NCBI GenBank assembly: GCA_934512105.1
Contig: CAKSWQ010000027.1
Location: 1 to 30,205 of the forward strand
Direction: 5' to 3'
DNA: 30,205 bases
Source: an uncultured Faecalibacterium sp.
GTDB lineage: Bacteria > Bacillota > Clostridia > Oscillospirales > Ruminococcaceae
Numbering within the stretch: the first letter of the stretch is position 1; each line of letters begins with the position of its first letter. Of this stretch, positions 22,607 through 30,205 are shown one piece after another. Made by a program: the position numbers and the translations under genes. Under the pieces are notes generated by a model. It saw only the letters and a program-made list of their open reading frames with translations. It was not told the origin of the DNA and did no database searches.

Positions 22607-23521
22607 ATGGCAAACCTGATCCGCGGCCTGTCCGAGAACGGCGGTGTCGTGTTCTGCGGTGTGGATTCTACTGAAATTGTCCGTAAAGCAGAAAAGCTTC
22701 ACACCACAAGCGCTACTTGCAGCGCGGCACTGGGCCGTCTGCTCACCGGTGCTACCCTGATGGGCTCTATGCTCAAGGATGACCGCGACCGCATCACCCT
22801 GCGTGTGGCGGGCGGTGGTCCTGCGGGCGTGCTCATCGCCTGCACCGACGGTACCGGCAACGTGAAGGGCTGCATTGATAACCCGCTGGTGGAGCTGCCC
22901 GCCAAAGCCAATGGCCACTTGGACGTGGGCACCGCCGTGGGCAAGGATGGCGTGCTGACCGTCATCCGGGATAACCGCCTGCAAAAGGAGCCCACGGTCG
23001 GGCAGGTGCCGCTGGTATCCGGCGAGATTGCTGAGGATCTGACCAGCTACTATGCGTACAGCGAGCAGGTGCCTACCGTGATGGCGCTGGGCGTGCTGGT
23101 GGACAAAGACCTGTCCATCCTCTGCGCCGGCGGCTTTATGGTGCAGCTTCTGCCCGGCGCTACCGATGCCGAGATCGACCAGCTGGAAAAGAACATCAAT
23201 GCCATGCCCTCTGTCACCGAACTGCTCCATGCAGGCAAGACCCCCGAGGATATGATGCAGCTGGCGCTGGCAGGCTTCAAACCCAACGTGCTGGATGAGC
23301 GCACGGTGCAGTACCAGTGCGATTGCAGTGCCGAGCGCACCAAAGAGATGCTGCTCAGCCTTGGCCGTGCCGAGCTTGAGCGGATGCGGGACGAGGACCC
23401 CACCTGTGAGGTGGTGTGCCACTTCTGCCACAGCAAGTACCAGTATGACCTCAACGCCCTGCTTGCCGAGTACGACGCACAGGCCGCGCAGGCTGCTGAG
23501 GCCGCTCAGACCATCCAGTAA
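22607..23521 (+). CDS. hslO: Redox-regulated chaperone Hsp33
   Basis: A 304-residue Hsp33 holdase that is switched on by oxidation when its zinc is lost. The N-terminal domain shows RGLSENGGVVFCGVDSTEI and LLTGATLMGSMLKDDRDRITLRV. The zinc site has the expected four cysteines: Cys238 and Cys240 in the CDC pair, Cys271 and Cys274 in VCHFCHSKY. In an anaerobe it would guard against oxygen or bleach stress. CTGGAGGAA lies just before the ATG. It is the last gene of the lon transcript and is followed by a terminator. Confidence 0.95.
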   Translation: MANLIRGLSENGGVVFCGVDSTEIVRKAEKLHTTSATCSAALGRLLTGATLMGSMLKDDRDRITLRVAGGGPAGVLIACTDGTGNVKGCIDNPLVELPAKANGHLDVGTAVGKDGVLTVIRDNRLQKEPTVGQVPLVSGEIAEDLTSYYAYSEQVPTVMALGVLVDKDLSILCAGGFMVQLLPGATDAEIDQLEKNINAMPSVTELLHAGKTPEDMMQLALAGFKPNVLDERTVQYQCDCSAERTKEMLLSLGRAELERMRDEDPTCEVVCHFCHSKYQYDLNALLAEYDAQAAQAAEAAQTIQ

Positions 23522-23544
23522 AATCAAAAAACGCTTTTCAAAAG

Positions 23545-23575
23545 GCGGCTGTGCAGTTAGGTACAGCCGCTTTTT
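23545..23575. terminator. Bidirectional terminator between hslO and yqfD
   Basis: GCGGCTGTGC (23545-23554) pairs with GTACAGCCGC (23561-23570) with one G-T pair and a 6-base loop; TTTTT follows. On the minus strand the stem is followed by CTTTTGAAAAG, so it may also end the yqfD transcript, whose stop codon lies at its edge. Confidence 0.82.
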
Positions 23576-23576
23576 G

Positions 23577-24713
23577 TCATGTGCAGATATCTGCCGCCAC
23601 GGTATACACTACATGATAATGCAGTATATCCTCCTGCACGGTGCACGCTTCCCGGCGGGCGAAGATCTCGGCGTCCGGGAAAGCATCGTGCAGCGCCCGC
23701 AGCCCCTGCATCCGCGCCAGCGTAAGCGCCTGTGCCTCGGTGCGGTACATCGTCTCCTGCTGCTGCGCATAGAAGGTGGTCTCCTCCACCGCGCAGGGCA
23801 GGGGCAGGCCGAAAACCTCTAATTGCAGATGCCGGGTGCAGCACAGCCCGTCCCCATCAGGTGCAGAAGGGGAAAGCGCGACAGAGTGCCCCGCAAAAAA
23901 TAGCCTGTAATTTGTTGCTTTTTCGCCGGTCAGCTGCGGCAGGGTCATTATCAGCGGAATGCTCTGTTCTGTCTGCCACTCCAGCTGCGCCACTACCGCG
24001 CCAGCTGCCGGGGCAAAGATCAAGGTGCCGTCCCGCTCGCTGCGCGCCGTGCCGATCAGCCCTTGTCCGGCTTCCACAGTCTGCCCGGGGGCTACCAGCA
24101 TGGTGCCGCTGGTAAGATTTGTGCGCAGCACCGTCCCGTTGCATCTTGCCCGCAGCCCGTGCAGGGTGCCTGCGGCGATCTCGGGCCGTGCGCGGGCAGG
24201 GGCAGCTTCCACCGCAAGCCGCCCTTTTTCAAAATTCAGGCTTGCCCATGAGAACTCGCCGCTTTCCAGCAGGGCGTACTCTCCGGTGCGCAGCAGCTCT
24301 TCGGTTACGGCAGTGCCAGGCTGCAAGCCGCAGCTGCGCAGCACCGCACCCGCCCGCGTCCGCTGCCCGGTGGTCAGGCTGCCATAGTCCACCGCCCATA
24401 CCAGCCCTTGCAGCCAGACCAGCACCAGCCCCCAAGCGGCCAGCCCCGCCCACAGCCCCTTTCGCCGCAGCAGCGGGCGCAGCAAAAAATAGAGCCCCTG
24501 CCGTTTTTCTACTCGCAGCCGTACCCGCTTGTGCCGGGCAAGTGCGGCCAGCCGCCGGTATTGCCACGCGGCACAATGGGCGCAAAAGCCCCCGGGCAGG
24601 GAAGAAATACCATACAAATGCAGCCCTTGCCCGGCGGCATCGGTCAAAAGCGCCTCGGGGCTGCCGTTCCGGGCGGTAAAGCGCACCCCGGCCCAAAGGC
24701 TTGCAGCTTCCAT
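23577..24713 (-). CDS. yqfD: Sporulation protein YqfD
   Basis: A 378-residue protein of the YqfD family, required for full sporulation in the mother cell of Bacillus (SpoIV-stage, sigma-E). An N-terminal soluble region carries GLHLYGISSLPGGF, one membrane helix spans about residues 87-108 (LWAGLAAWGLVLVWLQGLVW), and the outer part follows. RCNGTVLRTNLTSGTMLVAPGQTV is near the middle. Compared with Bacillus homologues it is very Ala/Arg/Leu rich, and the local GC is high, but length and order are normal. The start at 24713 has AGGAGG overlapping the yqfC stop. No phoH follows, unlike the Bacillus order; the gene ends convergent with hslO. Confidence 0.82.
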   Translation of the reverse strand: MEAASLWAGVRFTARNGSPEALLTDAAGQGLHLYGISSLPGGFCAHCAAWQYRRLAALARHKRVRLRVEKRQGLYFLLRPLLRRKGLWAGLAAWGLVLVWLQGLVWAVDYGSLTTGQRTRAGAVLRSCGLQPGTAVTEELLRTGEYALLESGEFSWASLNFEKGRLAVEAAPARARPEIAAGTLHGLRARCNGTVLRTNLTSGTMLVAPGQTVEAGQGLIGTARSERDGTLIFAPAAGAVVAQLEWQTEQSIPLIMTLPQLTGEKATNYRLFFAGHSVALSPSAPDGDGLCCTRHLQLEVFGLPLPCAVEETTFYAQQQETMYRTEAQALTLARMQGLRALHDAFPDAEIFARREACTVQEDILHYHVVYTVAADICT

Positions 24714-24722
24714 GACGGCCTC

Positions 24723-25010
24723 CTAATCATCGGAAAAATCGGTGCGCAAAAACTGCCCCTGCACCGTCAGCCGGGCGGCGGTCAGGGTGCAGATGCGCAG
24801 CCCGCTGCCGTATACCGTGAACCGCCCCCTCGCCAGCCGCAGGCACAGTTTGTTTTCATCAAAAAACAACACCGTGCAAAAATGCTCTATCTCCATCCGG
24901 TCGCCGCTCAGGTATACGGCAGGGCGGCTGTAAAACCCGGGCGGCGGCTGTCGGAACAGCCCGCGCAGCCAGTCGCCCGGGGTGCGCCGGTCGTGGTGTG
25001 CTCTGGCCAT
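24723..25010 (-). CDS. yqfC: Sporulation protein of the YabP/YqfC family
   Basis: A 95-residue protein with the YqfC plan: a basic head (MARAHHDRRTPGDWLRGLF), then short beta strands with PAVYLSGDRMEIEHFCTVLFF, and ending LTVQGQFLRTDF. The family acts in sporulation with YqfD, its usual partner, here directly downstream with a 9-base gap. ATG 25010 is selected for GGGAGGG a few bases upstream; the open frame runs further up, into the divergent gene, without a site. It shares a 76-base control region with ylbJ. Confidence 0.75.
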   Translation of the reverse strand: MARAHHDRRTPGDWLRGLFRQPPPGFYSRPAVYLSGDRMEIEHFCTVLFFDENKLCLRLARGRFTVYGSGLRICTLTAARLTVQGQFLRTDFSDD

Positions 25011-25057
25011 CGCTGTCCCTCCCGTCCCGCGCTTTGTACATTGCACAGCCCATGCTT

Positions 25058-25069
25058 CCATATATATGG
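25058..25069. promoter_or_regulatory. Palindrome in the yqfC-ylbJ divergent region
   Basis: CCATATATATGG is a perfect 12-base palindrome roughly central between the starts at 25010 and 25087. It offers CATA-type -10 sequence to both strands, such as sigma-E or sigma-K use, but no fitting -35 is clear, and for ylbJ it lies too near the ribosome site to act as the -10. It could be an operator. Confidence 0.35.
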
Positions 25070-25086
25070 AGGGGGAGGGCGTGCTT

Positions 25087-26223
25087 ATGAGTAAAAGCTG
25101 CAAACCGCTGTATCCGGGGCTTTTTTTACTGGGTGCAGCCACTGCGGCGCTGGTATTTGCCGCGCCGCAGACCTGTGCGGCAGCCTTGCGGCAGGGGCTT
25201 GCACTCTGCGGCGGGCCGCTGCTGGTGTCACTGTTTCCGTTTCTGGTGGTGTCGGCGCTCATCATGCGCAGCGGCGCGGGCGAGGTGCTGGGCGTGCTGC
25301 TCTGGCCGGTGGTGCGCGGTATCGGTTTGCGCAGCCGCAGCGCGGGCAGTGTGTTGCTCATCGGCCTTGTGGGCGGCTTTGCCCCTGCCGCCGCCGCTGC
25401 TGCCGAGGCAGTCCGCAGCAGAGAGCTGACCCCGCAGGAGGCTTCGGCTCTGCTGCCCGCCTGCATCTGCTCCGGGCCGTCTTTTGTCATTTTGACGGTA
25501 GGGGAGCAGCTGCTGGGCAACCGCACGGCGGGGGTGTGTCTGTTTGCCGCACAGGTGCTGGCGGGCTGGCTGACGGCGGCACTGCTCTGCCGTGTCCGCG
25601 GCATACCGGAGCCCTTGCCCGCACCGCCCGCTGCCGCACAAACAGCACCGCCACCCGCGCTGGATGCCATCCTTGCACAGGCAGCGGTGACCTACCTGAA
25701 ATTGTGCGGCTTTGTGCTGTATTTCCGGCTGCTGGCGGCAGGCTGCGGGCTGCTGCTGCCCGCAGCGCGTGCGCCTTTTCCGGCGATGCTGCTGGAGGTG
25801 TGCTCCGGCTGTGACTACGCCGCCCGCACCGGTCTGTGGGCAAGCGGGCTGTGCTGCGCCGCGCTCAGTGTGCAGGGGGCTTCGGTGCTGCTGCAGGTGC
25901 GCACCCTCTGCCCGCCGGAGGTCTCATTCAAACCCTTATTGTGGGGCAGGGTGCTGCACCTGCCGCTTTCGCTGGCGCTGTTTTATCTGGGGTTGCCGCA
26001 GAGCGCAGTGGAAAGTTTCAATACCCTGTGCGACAGGGTGGTGCCCATGCAGCGGGTGCCGACAGACTGCGCCCTGCTGGTGTTCGCGGTGTGCTGCATC
26101 ACGGCCTGCGAGGCCTGCCGCCTGACCGGCGGGAAGAAGGCACAAAATAAGGCGCAAAATGCAGCTCCGGCAAACAAAAACCGCTCAGCGGCTTGCAAAC
26201 CGCCGCAAAATGTGGTAACATAA
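25087..26223 (+). CDS. ylbJ: YlbJ-like sporulation membrane protein (nucleoside-recognition fold)
   Basis: A 378-residue membrane protein with about eight helices. The N-terminal half holds GLALCGGPLLVSLFPFLVVSALIM and LLWPVVRGIGLRSRSAGSVLLIG, then GGFAPAAAAAAE, ACICSGPSFVI with the conserved pre-Gly/Pro turns of YlbJ. The fold is the Gate/nucleoside-recognition domain. In Bacillus it belongs to the sigma-E set and is needed for spore formation. The last 35 residues are polar and Lys/Asn/Ala rich, with no homologous feature that I know. ATG 25087 is preceded by GGAGGGGGAGGG; earlier starts in frame would overlap the site. It lies divergent from yqfC, and the pheS promoter starts within its 3' end. 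Confidence 0.82.
   Translation: MSKSCKPLYPGLFLLGAATAALVFAAPQTCAAALRQGLALCGGPLLVSLFPFLVVSALIMRSGAGEVLGVLLWPVVRGIGLRSRSAGSVLLIGLVGGFAPAAAAAAEAVRSRELTPQEASALLPACICSGPSFVILTVGEQLLGNRTAGVCLFAAQVLAGWLTAALLCRVRGIPEPLPAPPAAAQTAPPPALDAILAQAAVTYLKLCGFVLYFRLLAAGCGLLLPAARAPFPAMLLEVCSGCDYAARTGLWASGLCCAALSVQGASVLLQVRTLCPPEVSFKPLLWGRVLHLPLSLALFYLGLPQSAVESFNTLCDRVVPMQRVPTDCALLVFAVCCITACEACRLTGGKKAQNKAQNAAPANKNRSAACKPPQNVVT
26193..26221 (+). promoter_or_regulatory. Possible promoter of pheS-pheT
   Basis: TTGCAA (26193-26198), 17 bases, TAACAT (26216-26221). The start would be near 26228, so the transcript would begin at the T-box leader. It lies in the last codons of ylbJ. Confidence 0.55.
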
Positions 26224-26240
26224 CTCTTGGTTATCATATT

Positions 26241-26524
26241 ACCAAACGCAGCGACGGAGAGAGTAGGCGCTGTCTGCACGGCAAAGAGAGAAGCTTCACC
26301 GGCTGAAAGGGCTTCCATGTGCGGCAGGGGCTGAAGTTCGCTCCCGAGCGGTCTGCGCGAACGATGCAAAGCGCATCTATTAGCACAGAACGGTTGCGCC
26401 CCGTTACGGCGTTTGAGCGCCGTCTGCCTTTGTGCAGACGGAAACCGGGTGGTACCGCGGAGCAGAAATGGTTACAGCTTCGTCCCTTTTGCCTGAGCAG
26501 TCGGGCAGGGGACGAAGCTTTTTT
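26241..26524 (+). promoter_or_regulatory. T-box riboswitch leader of pheST (Phe)
   Basis: The order fits a textbook T-box: GAGAGTAGG near 26260, AGAGAG with the stem GAAGC/GGCTTC, then CTGAAG with specifier TTC (Phe) at 26337-26339, the antiterminator GGGTGGTACCGCGGAGC (26447-26463), and a terminator with stem AGCTTCGTCCC/GGGACGAAGCT (26476-26519) followed by TTTTTT. The TGGT bulge fits a tRNA ending ACCA, as tRNA-Phe does. Uncharged tRNA-Phe should allow read-through into pheS. Confidence 0.95.
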
Positions 26525-26570
26525 GTTATACTCCGCTCCATGAACACAAAGAATAAAGGAGAGAAAATCC

Positions 26571-27593
26571 ATGCAAGCAATGATCGATGAGCTGGCCAAG
26601 CAGGCCGCTGAAAGCCTTGGTCAGGTGTCCAGCAAGGAGACGCTGGCTTCCTTCTGGCAGGAATACCTCAGCAAAAACGGCAAGATCCCTGCCCTGATGA
26701 AGAACCTGCGCACCGTTGCGCCGGAAGAGCGCCCCGCCATGGGCAAGATCATCAACGAACTCAAGCAGAAGGTGCAGGCAGACTACGATGCCGCCGCCGA
26801 GACCGTGAAGCAGGCAGAACTTGCTGCCCGCAACGCCGCCGAGACGGTGGATATCACCCTGCCCGCCAAGACCCGCTCCGTGGGTGGTCTGCACCCGCTG
26901 ACGCTGGTCACCAACCAGATCATCGACGTGTTCTCCGGCATGGGCTTTGCTGTGGCAGATGCCCCGGAGATCGAGGATGACGACCACAACTTCACCCGCC
27001 TGAACGTGCCCAAGGATCACCCCGCCCGCGATATGCAGGATACCTTCTATCTGTCTGATGAGTTCCTGCTGCGCACCCAGACCTCCGGTGGCCAGATCCG
27101 CACCATGGACAGCCAGAAGCCTCCCATCAAGGTGCTGATCCCCGGCCGCGTGTTCCGCTCTGACTCGGACGCTACCCACAGCCCCATGTTCCACCAGATG
27201 GAAGGTCTGGTCGTGGATAAGGGCATCACGCTGGGCGATCTGCAGGGCGCGCTGAACACCTTCGTGCAGAAGCTGTTCGGTGCCGACACCCGCACCCGCC
27301 TGCGTCCCTCCTACTTCCCGTTCACCGAGCCCAGCGTGGAGGTGGACGTAAGCTGCTTCGAGTGCCACGGCAAGGGCTGCCCGCTGTGCAAGCACACCGG
27401 CTGGATCGAGGTGCTGGGCGGCGGCGTTGTCAACCGCAAGGTGCTGGAGAACTGCAACATCGACCCGGACGAGTACTCCGGCTTCGCCTTCGGCATCGGC
27501 ATCGAGCGTATCGCCATGCTGAAGTACGGCATCAACAACATTGGTCTGATGTTCGAGAATAATCTGCAGTTCCTCAAGCAGTTCCACGAATAA
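26571..27593 (+). CDS. pheS: Phenylalanyl-tRNA synthetase alpha subunit
   Basis: A 340-residue class II synthetase catalytic subunit. A coiled-coil N-terminal part (residues 1-85) is followed by HPLTLVTNQIIDVFSGMGF, motif 2 VFRSDSDATHSPMFHQMEG, the CFECHGKGCPLCKHTGWIE cysteine region typical of bacterial PheS, and motif 3 GIGIERIAMLKYGI. AAAGGAGAG lies nine bases before the ATG. Control is by the T-box leader. pheT follows after 18 bases and makes the other half of the alpha2-beta2 enzyme. Confidence 0.97.
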   Translation: MQAMIDELAKQAAESLGQVSSKETLASFWQEYLSKNGKIPALMKNLRTVAPEERPAMGKIINELKQKVQADYDAAAETVKQAELAARNAAETVDITLPAKTRSVGGLHPLTLVTNQIIDVFSGMGFAVADAPEIEDDDHNFTRLNVPKDHPARDMQDTFYLSDEFLLRTQTSGGQIRTMDSQKPPIKVLIPGRVFRSDSDATHSPMFHQMEGLVVDKGITLGDLQGALNTFVQKLFGADTRTRLRPSYFPFTEPSVEVDVSCFECHGKGCPLCKHTGWIEVLGGGVVNRKVLENCNIDPDEYSGFAFGIGIERIAMLKYGINNIGLMFENNLQFLKQFHE

Positions 27594-27611
27594 GAGGGGA
27601 GAAAACAAACA

Positions 27612-30023
27612 ATGAAAGTACCTTTCAGTTGGTTAAAAGAATTCGTTGATATCGATGTTACCGCACAGGAGCTGGAGGAGAAGCTGTTCTCCTGCGGCTT
27701 CGAGGTGGAAGAGCTCATCCCGCTGGATGCCGGCATCAGCAAGGTGGTCGTCGGTAAGATCGTGGAGATGGAAAAGCAGGAGGGCACCCACCTGACCAAG
27801 TGTGTGGTGGACTGCGGCGCTTACGGCCACGAGATCCGCATCAGCACCGGTGCCGCCAACATGAAGCTGGGCGATTGTGTGCCCACCGCACTGGATGGCT
27901 CCACCCTGCCCGGCGGCATCACCATCAAGGCCCGCAAGATGCAGGGCGTGGAGTCCAACGGTATGCTGTGCTCCGGTGCAGAGCTGGGTCTGAACGATGA
28001 CCTGTTCCCGGGCTCTGAGGTCTACGGCCTGCTCATCCTGCCCGAGGACTCTGTCCCTGGCACCGATATCGCCCCTGTGGTGGGTCTGGACGACTACATC
28101 TTTGATATCTCCATCACCGCCAACCGCCCGGACTGCCAGTCCGTTCTGGGCATCGCCCGCGAGGTGGCAGCGGTTCTGGGCAAGCCCCTGCATATGCCCG
28201 CCATGGACTACAAGGCCGTCTGCGAGCCGGACGCTCCCATCACCGTCAAGGTGGAGGCACCGGAACTGTGCCCCCGCTACATGGCACACTATGTCCGCAA
28301 CATCCGCATGGGCGAGTCTCCCCGCTGGATGAAGCGCCATCTGGCACTGTGCGGTCTGCGCTCCATCAGCAACGTGGTGGATATCACCAACCACACCCTG
28401 CTGGAGATGGGTCAGCCCATGCACGCCTTTGACCTGAACAAGGTCGCTGGCCGCACCATCGATGTGCGCCGCGCTCATGAGGGCGAAAAGATCGTCACGC
28501 TGGACGAGAAGGAATTTACCCTGAACCCCAACAATCTGGTCATTTGCGATGCCGAAAAGCCGGTGGCACTGGCAGGCATCATGGGCGGCGCAAACTCCGG
28601 CATGGACGATAACACCACCAGCCTGCTGTTTGAGTGCGCTACCTTTGCCCGCGACAGCGTGCGTAAGACCAGCCGCGCACTGGGTCAGAACAGCGATTCC
28701 TCCGCCCGCTACGAAAAGGGCGTGGACCGCTACTCTCCGCAGCTGGGTCTGGCACGCGCTCTGCACCTGATCCAGCAGCTGGATTGCGGTGATATCACCA
28801 CGCTGGAATACGATCTGACCGATGGTCGCCCGCTGGAGAGCAAGCGCATCGTCACCACCCCGGCTAAGATCTGCGGCGTGCTGGGCATCACTGTGCCCGA
28901 TCAGACCATGATCGATATCCTGCAGCGTCTGGAGTTCACCGTGGACGTGCAGGCCGATGGCAGTTGGGATGTGTCCGCACCCCTGTACCGCGATGACGTA
29001 GAAAGCTTCCCGGATCTGGCCGAGGAGGTCATCCGTGAGTACGGCTACGACCATATCGTGCCCACCTTCCTGAACACTGCCTCTGTCACCAACGGCGGCC
29101 TGAACTACGACCAGAAGCAGCAGCTCAAGACCAAGCGCCTGCTGGCTGCACAGGGCTTCTACGAGGCCTCCACGCTGGCCTTCTACTCCAACGCCGAGCT
29201 GGATATGCTGCATATCCCCGCCGAGGACGAAGCCCGCAAGGCTATCCGTATCCTGAACCCCATCAGCGAGAACCTGTCCATCATGCGCACCCTGCTGACC
29301 CCCTCCATGCTGAACGTCATCGTGGACAACCTGAAAAAGGGCAACGCCGAGGGTCGCCTGTTCGAGATGGCACCGGTCTATCTGGCCAAGGAACTGCCCA
29401 TCAATGAGCATCCCCACGAGCGCCAGACACTCTGCATCGGTGCCTTCGGCCCCGAGGAGGATTTCTTCACCGTCAAGGGCGCACTGGAGGCTCTGGCAGC
29501 CGGTTTTGGCCTGACCTTCGACTATCAGCGTGAGACCGCTGCATGGCTGCACCCCGGCATCAGTGCCGCCGTGTACTGCAATGGCAAGCGTCTGGGCGTG
29601 TTCGGCAAACTGGCCAACGAGATCAACGCCGAGCTGGAGATCGCCAAGGAGCAGAAGGACAGCCAGAACATCTATCTGGGCGAGCTGGACTACGAGGCTC
29701 TGATGTCCTGCGTAGAGGGCGAGCTGCGCTATAAGCCCCTCAGCCCCTATGCACCGGTCAAGCGCGATCTGGCTCTGGTCTGCAACGAGGCTGTGTCCTG
29801 CGGCGAGATCGAGGAGACCATCCGCAAGGCTAGCCCGCTGGTCAGCGAGGTCAAGCTGTTCGATATCTATCGCGGCGCAAACCTTGGCGAAGGCAAAAAG
29901 AGCATGGCCTTCAGCCTGTCCCTGTCTGATCCCAAGAAGGAAGTCTCCGCTGAGGAAGTGGAGCGCGTGGTCAAGAAGATCCTCGGCAACCTGAAGTTCA
30001 AGCTGGGCATCGAGATCCGCTAA
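27612..30023 (+). CDS. pheT: Phenylalanyl-tRNA synthetase beta subunit
   Basis: An 803-residue beta subunit. The N-terminal EMAP-like tRNA-binding domain (residues about 40-150) has VVGKIVEMEKQEGTHLTKC. The B3/4 editing region spans about 205-390 (SNVVDITNHTLLEMGQPMHA). The B5 domain (about 405-475) holds the DVESFPDLAEEVIREYGYD segment. The C-terminal FDX-ACB anticodon domain (about 710-803) starts YAPVKRDLALV and ends with KLGIEIR. Length is normal. GAGGGGAG precedes the ATG. A terminator follows. Confidence 0.97.
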   Translation: MKVPFSWLKEFVDIDVTAQELEEKLFSCGFEVEELIPLDAGISKVVVGKIVEMEKQEGTHLTKCVVDCGAYGHEIRISTGAANMKLGDCVPTALDGSTLPGGITIKARKMQGVESNGMLCSGAELGLNDDLFPGSEVYGLLILPEDSVPGTDIAPVVGLDDYIFDISITANRPDCQSVLGIAREVAAVLGKPLHMPAMDYKAVCEPDAPITVKVEAPELCPRYMAHYVRNIRMGESPRWMKRHLALCGLRSISNVVDITNHTLLEMGQPMHAFDLNKVAGRTIDVRRAHEGEKIVTLDEKEFTLNPNNLVICDAEKPVALAGIMGGANSGMDDNTTSLLFECATFARDSVRKTSRALGQNSDSSARYEKGVDRYSPQLGLARALHLIQQLDCGDITTLEYDLTDGRPLESKRIVTTPAKICGVLGITVPDQTMIDILQRLEFTVDVQADGSWDVSAPLYRDDVESFPDLAEEVIREYGYDHIVPTFLNTASVTNGGLNYDQKQQLKTKRLLAAQGFYEASTLAFYSNAELDMLHIPAEDEARKAIRILNPISENLSIMRTLLTPSMLNVIVDNLKKGNAEGRLFEMAPVYLAKELPINEHPHERQTLCIGAFGPEEDFFTVKGALEALAAGFGLTFDYQRETAAWLHPGISAAVYCNGKRLGVFGKLANEINAELEIAKEQKDSQNIYLGELDYEALMSCVEGELRYKPLSPYAPVKRDLALVCNEAVSCGEIEETIRKASPLVSEVKLFDIYRGANLGEGKKSMAFSLSLSDPKKEVSAEEVERVVKKILGNLKFKLGIEIR

Positions 30024-30056
30024 AAGCATATTATATAAGTAATTATATATAGACCC

Positions 30057-30090
30057 AAGGCCGTCTGTGCAGTGCATGGACGGCCTTTTT
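30057..30090 (+). terminator. Rho-independent terminator of pheS-pheT
   Basis: AAGGCCGTC (30057-30065) pairs with GACGGCCTT (30079-30087), with TTT continuing to 30090. An inner TGCA/TGCA pair stacks in the loop. Confidence 0.9.
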
Positions 30091-30165
30091 GCATGGGAAA
30101 GAGGGGACAATTACAATATAAGTGAAGCAAACTCAATTTTCTTTTAAAAAAGATGTCAAAAAGTG

Positions 30166-30194
30166 TTGACAATCGTCCGGGGGTGTGGTATTAT
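30166..30194 (+). promoter_or_regulatory. Strong promoter pointing out of the window
   Basis: Consensus TTGACA (30166-30171), 17 bases, TATTAT (30189-30194), preceded by an A/T-rich stretch (30131-30160) like an UP element. The spacer is GC-rich (CGTCCGGGGGTG). Such a plan is common ahead of stable RNA genes; the product lies outside the window. Confidence 0.78.
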
Positions 30195-30205
30195 ACTTGA
30201 GCGCC

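Noticed and set aside
30031..30051. AT-rich inverted repeat TATATAA/TTATATA after pheT
   Set aside because: Seven A/T pairs are expected by chance in AT-rich spacer, and a good terminator lies just downstream.
27633..30110. Very long open frame on the minus strand opposite pheT (825 codons)
   Set aside because: It mirrors pheT codon structure, has low-complexity His/Gln/Leu composition, no ribosome site and no recognisable domain; it is an artefact of GC-rich codon use. The same applies to the long frames opposite lon (19753-21855), cstA (8981-10768) and oadB (6123-7622).

Overview
The window looks like chromosomal DNA of a GC-rich, low-oxygen gut Firmicute of the Oscillospiraceae/Ruminococcaceae type, most like Faecalibacterium or a close relative. 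This rests on the T-box leaders, YqfC/YqfD/YlbJ family proteins, a two-gene sodium-pump decarboxylase set, LonA-EngB order, codon use and TATACT-type promoters. The species is inference. I see no phage, transposase, CRISPR array or rRNA gene. A partial tRNA lies at the left edge and a strong promoter pointing out of the window at the right edge.

Layout. 1-360: tRNA 3' end, its terminator, and an intergenic repeat. 368-2404 (minus): an AEC-family permease and an NdpA-type nucleoid-associated protein. 2501-5957 (plus): RecD2 helicase, then an MreB actin homologue. 6019-7757: oadG-oadB, the membrane part of a sodium-translocating decarboxylase without its carboxyltransferase or biotin carrier. 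7758-8135: a gene-free stretch holding a composite repeat. 8136-8828: an alpha/beta hydrolase. 8990-11175 (minus): a CstA-type transporter behind a long T-box leader. 11310-12257: a TrpR-like regulator and a small conserved-looking protein. 12300-18631: HAD phosphatase, membrane-anchored SGNH hydrolase with a repetitive Ser/Lys/Glu tail, a small acidic protein, YjjG-type nucleotidase, ABC-F ATPase and a Gx-type membrane protein. 18653-23575: lon, engB, a methyltransferase and hslO (Hsp33), which read as one protein-quality and ribosome-assembly operon. 23577-26223: yqfD and yqfC on the minus strand, divergent from ylbJ. 26193-30090: T-box-controlled pheS-pheT.

Most of the coding content is ordinary housekeeping. 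The unexplained structure is in the spaces between genes. Four sites (171-214, 7919-7962, 8854-8897, 12151-12194) share one exact plan: an 8-base box GTGAAAAW, a perfect 16-bp stem, a 4-base loop (CGCA, or its reverse complement TGCG) and the 16-base return arm. The stem sequences differ from site to site. Two of the four lie inside 134-base repeat copies that align without gaps and carry a second hairpin with an identical 13-base loop and a covarying stem. This is the best candidate here for an undescribed dispersed structured element.

Two small genes (starts 11786 and 15093) have start codons buried in hairpins with the ribosome binding site in a 23-base loop. The cstA T-box is also unusual in its target.
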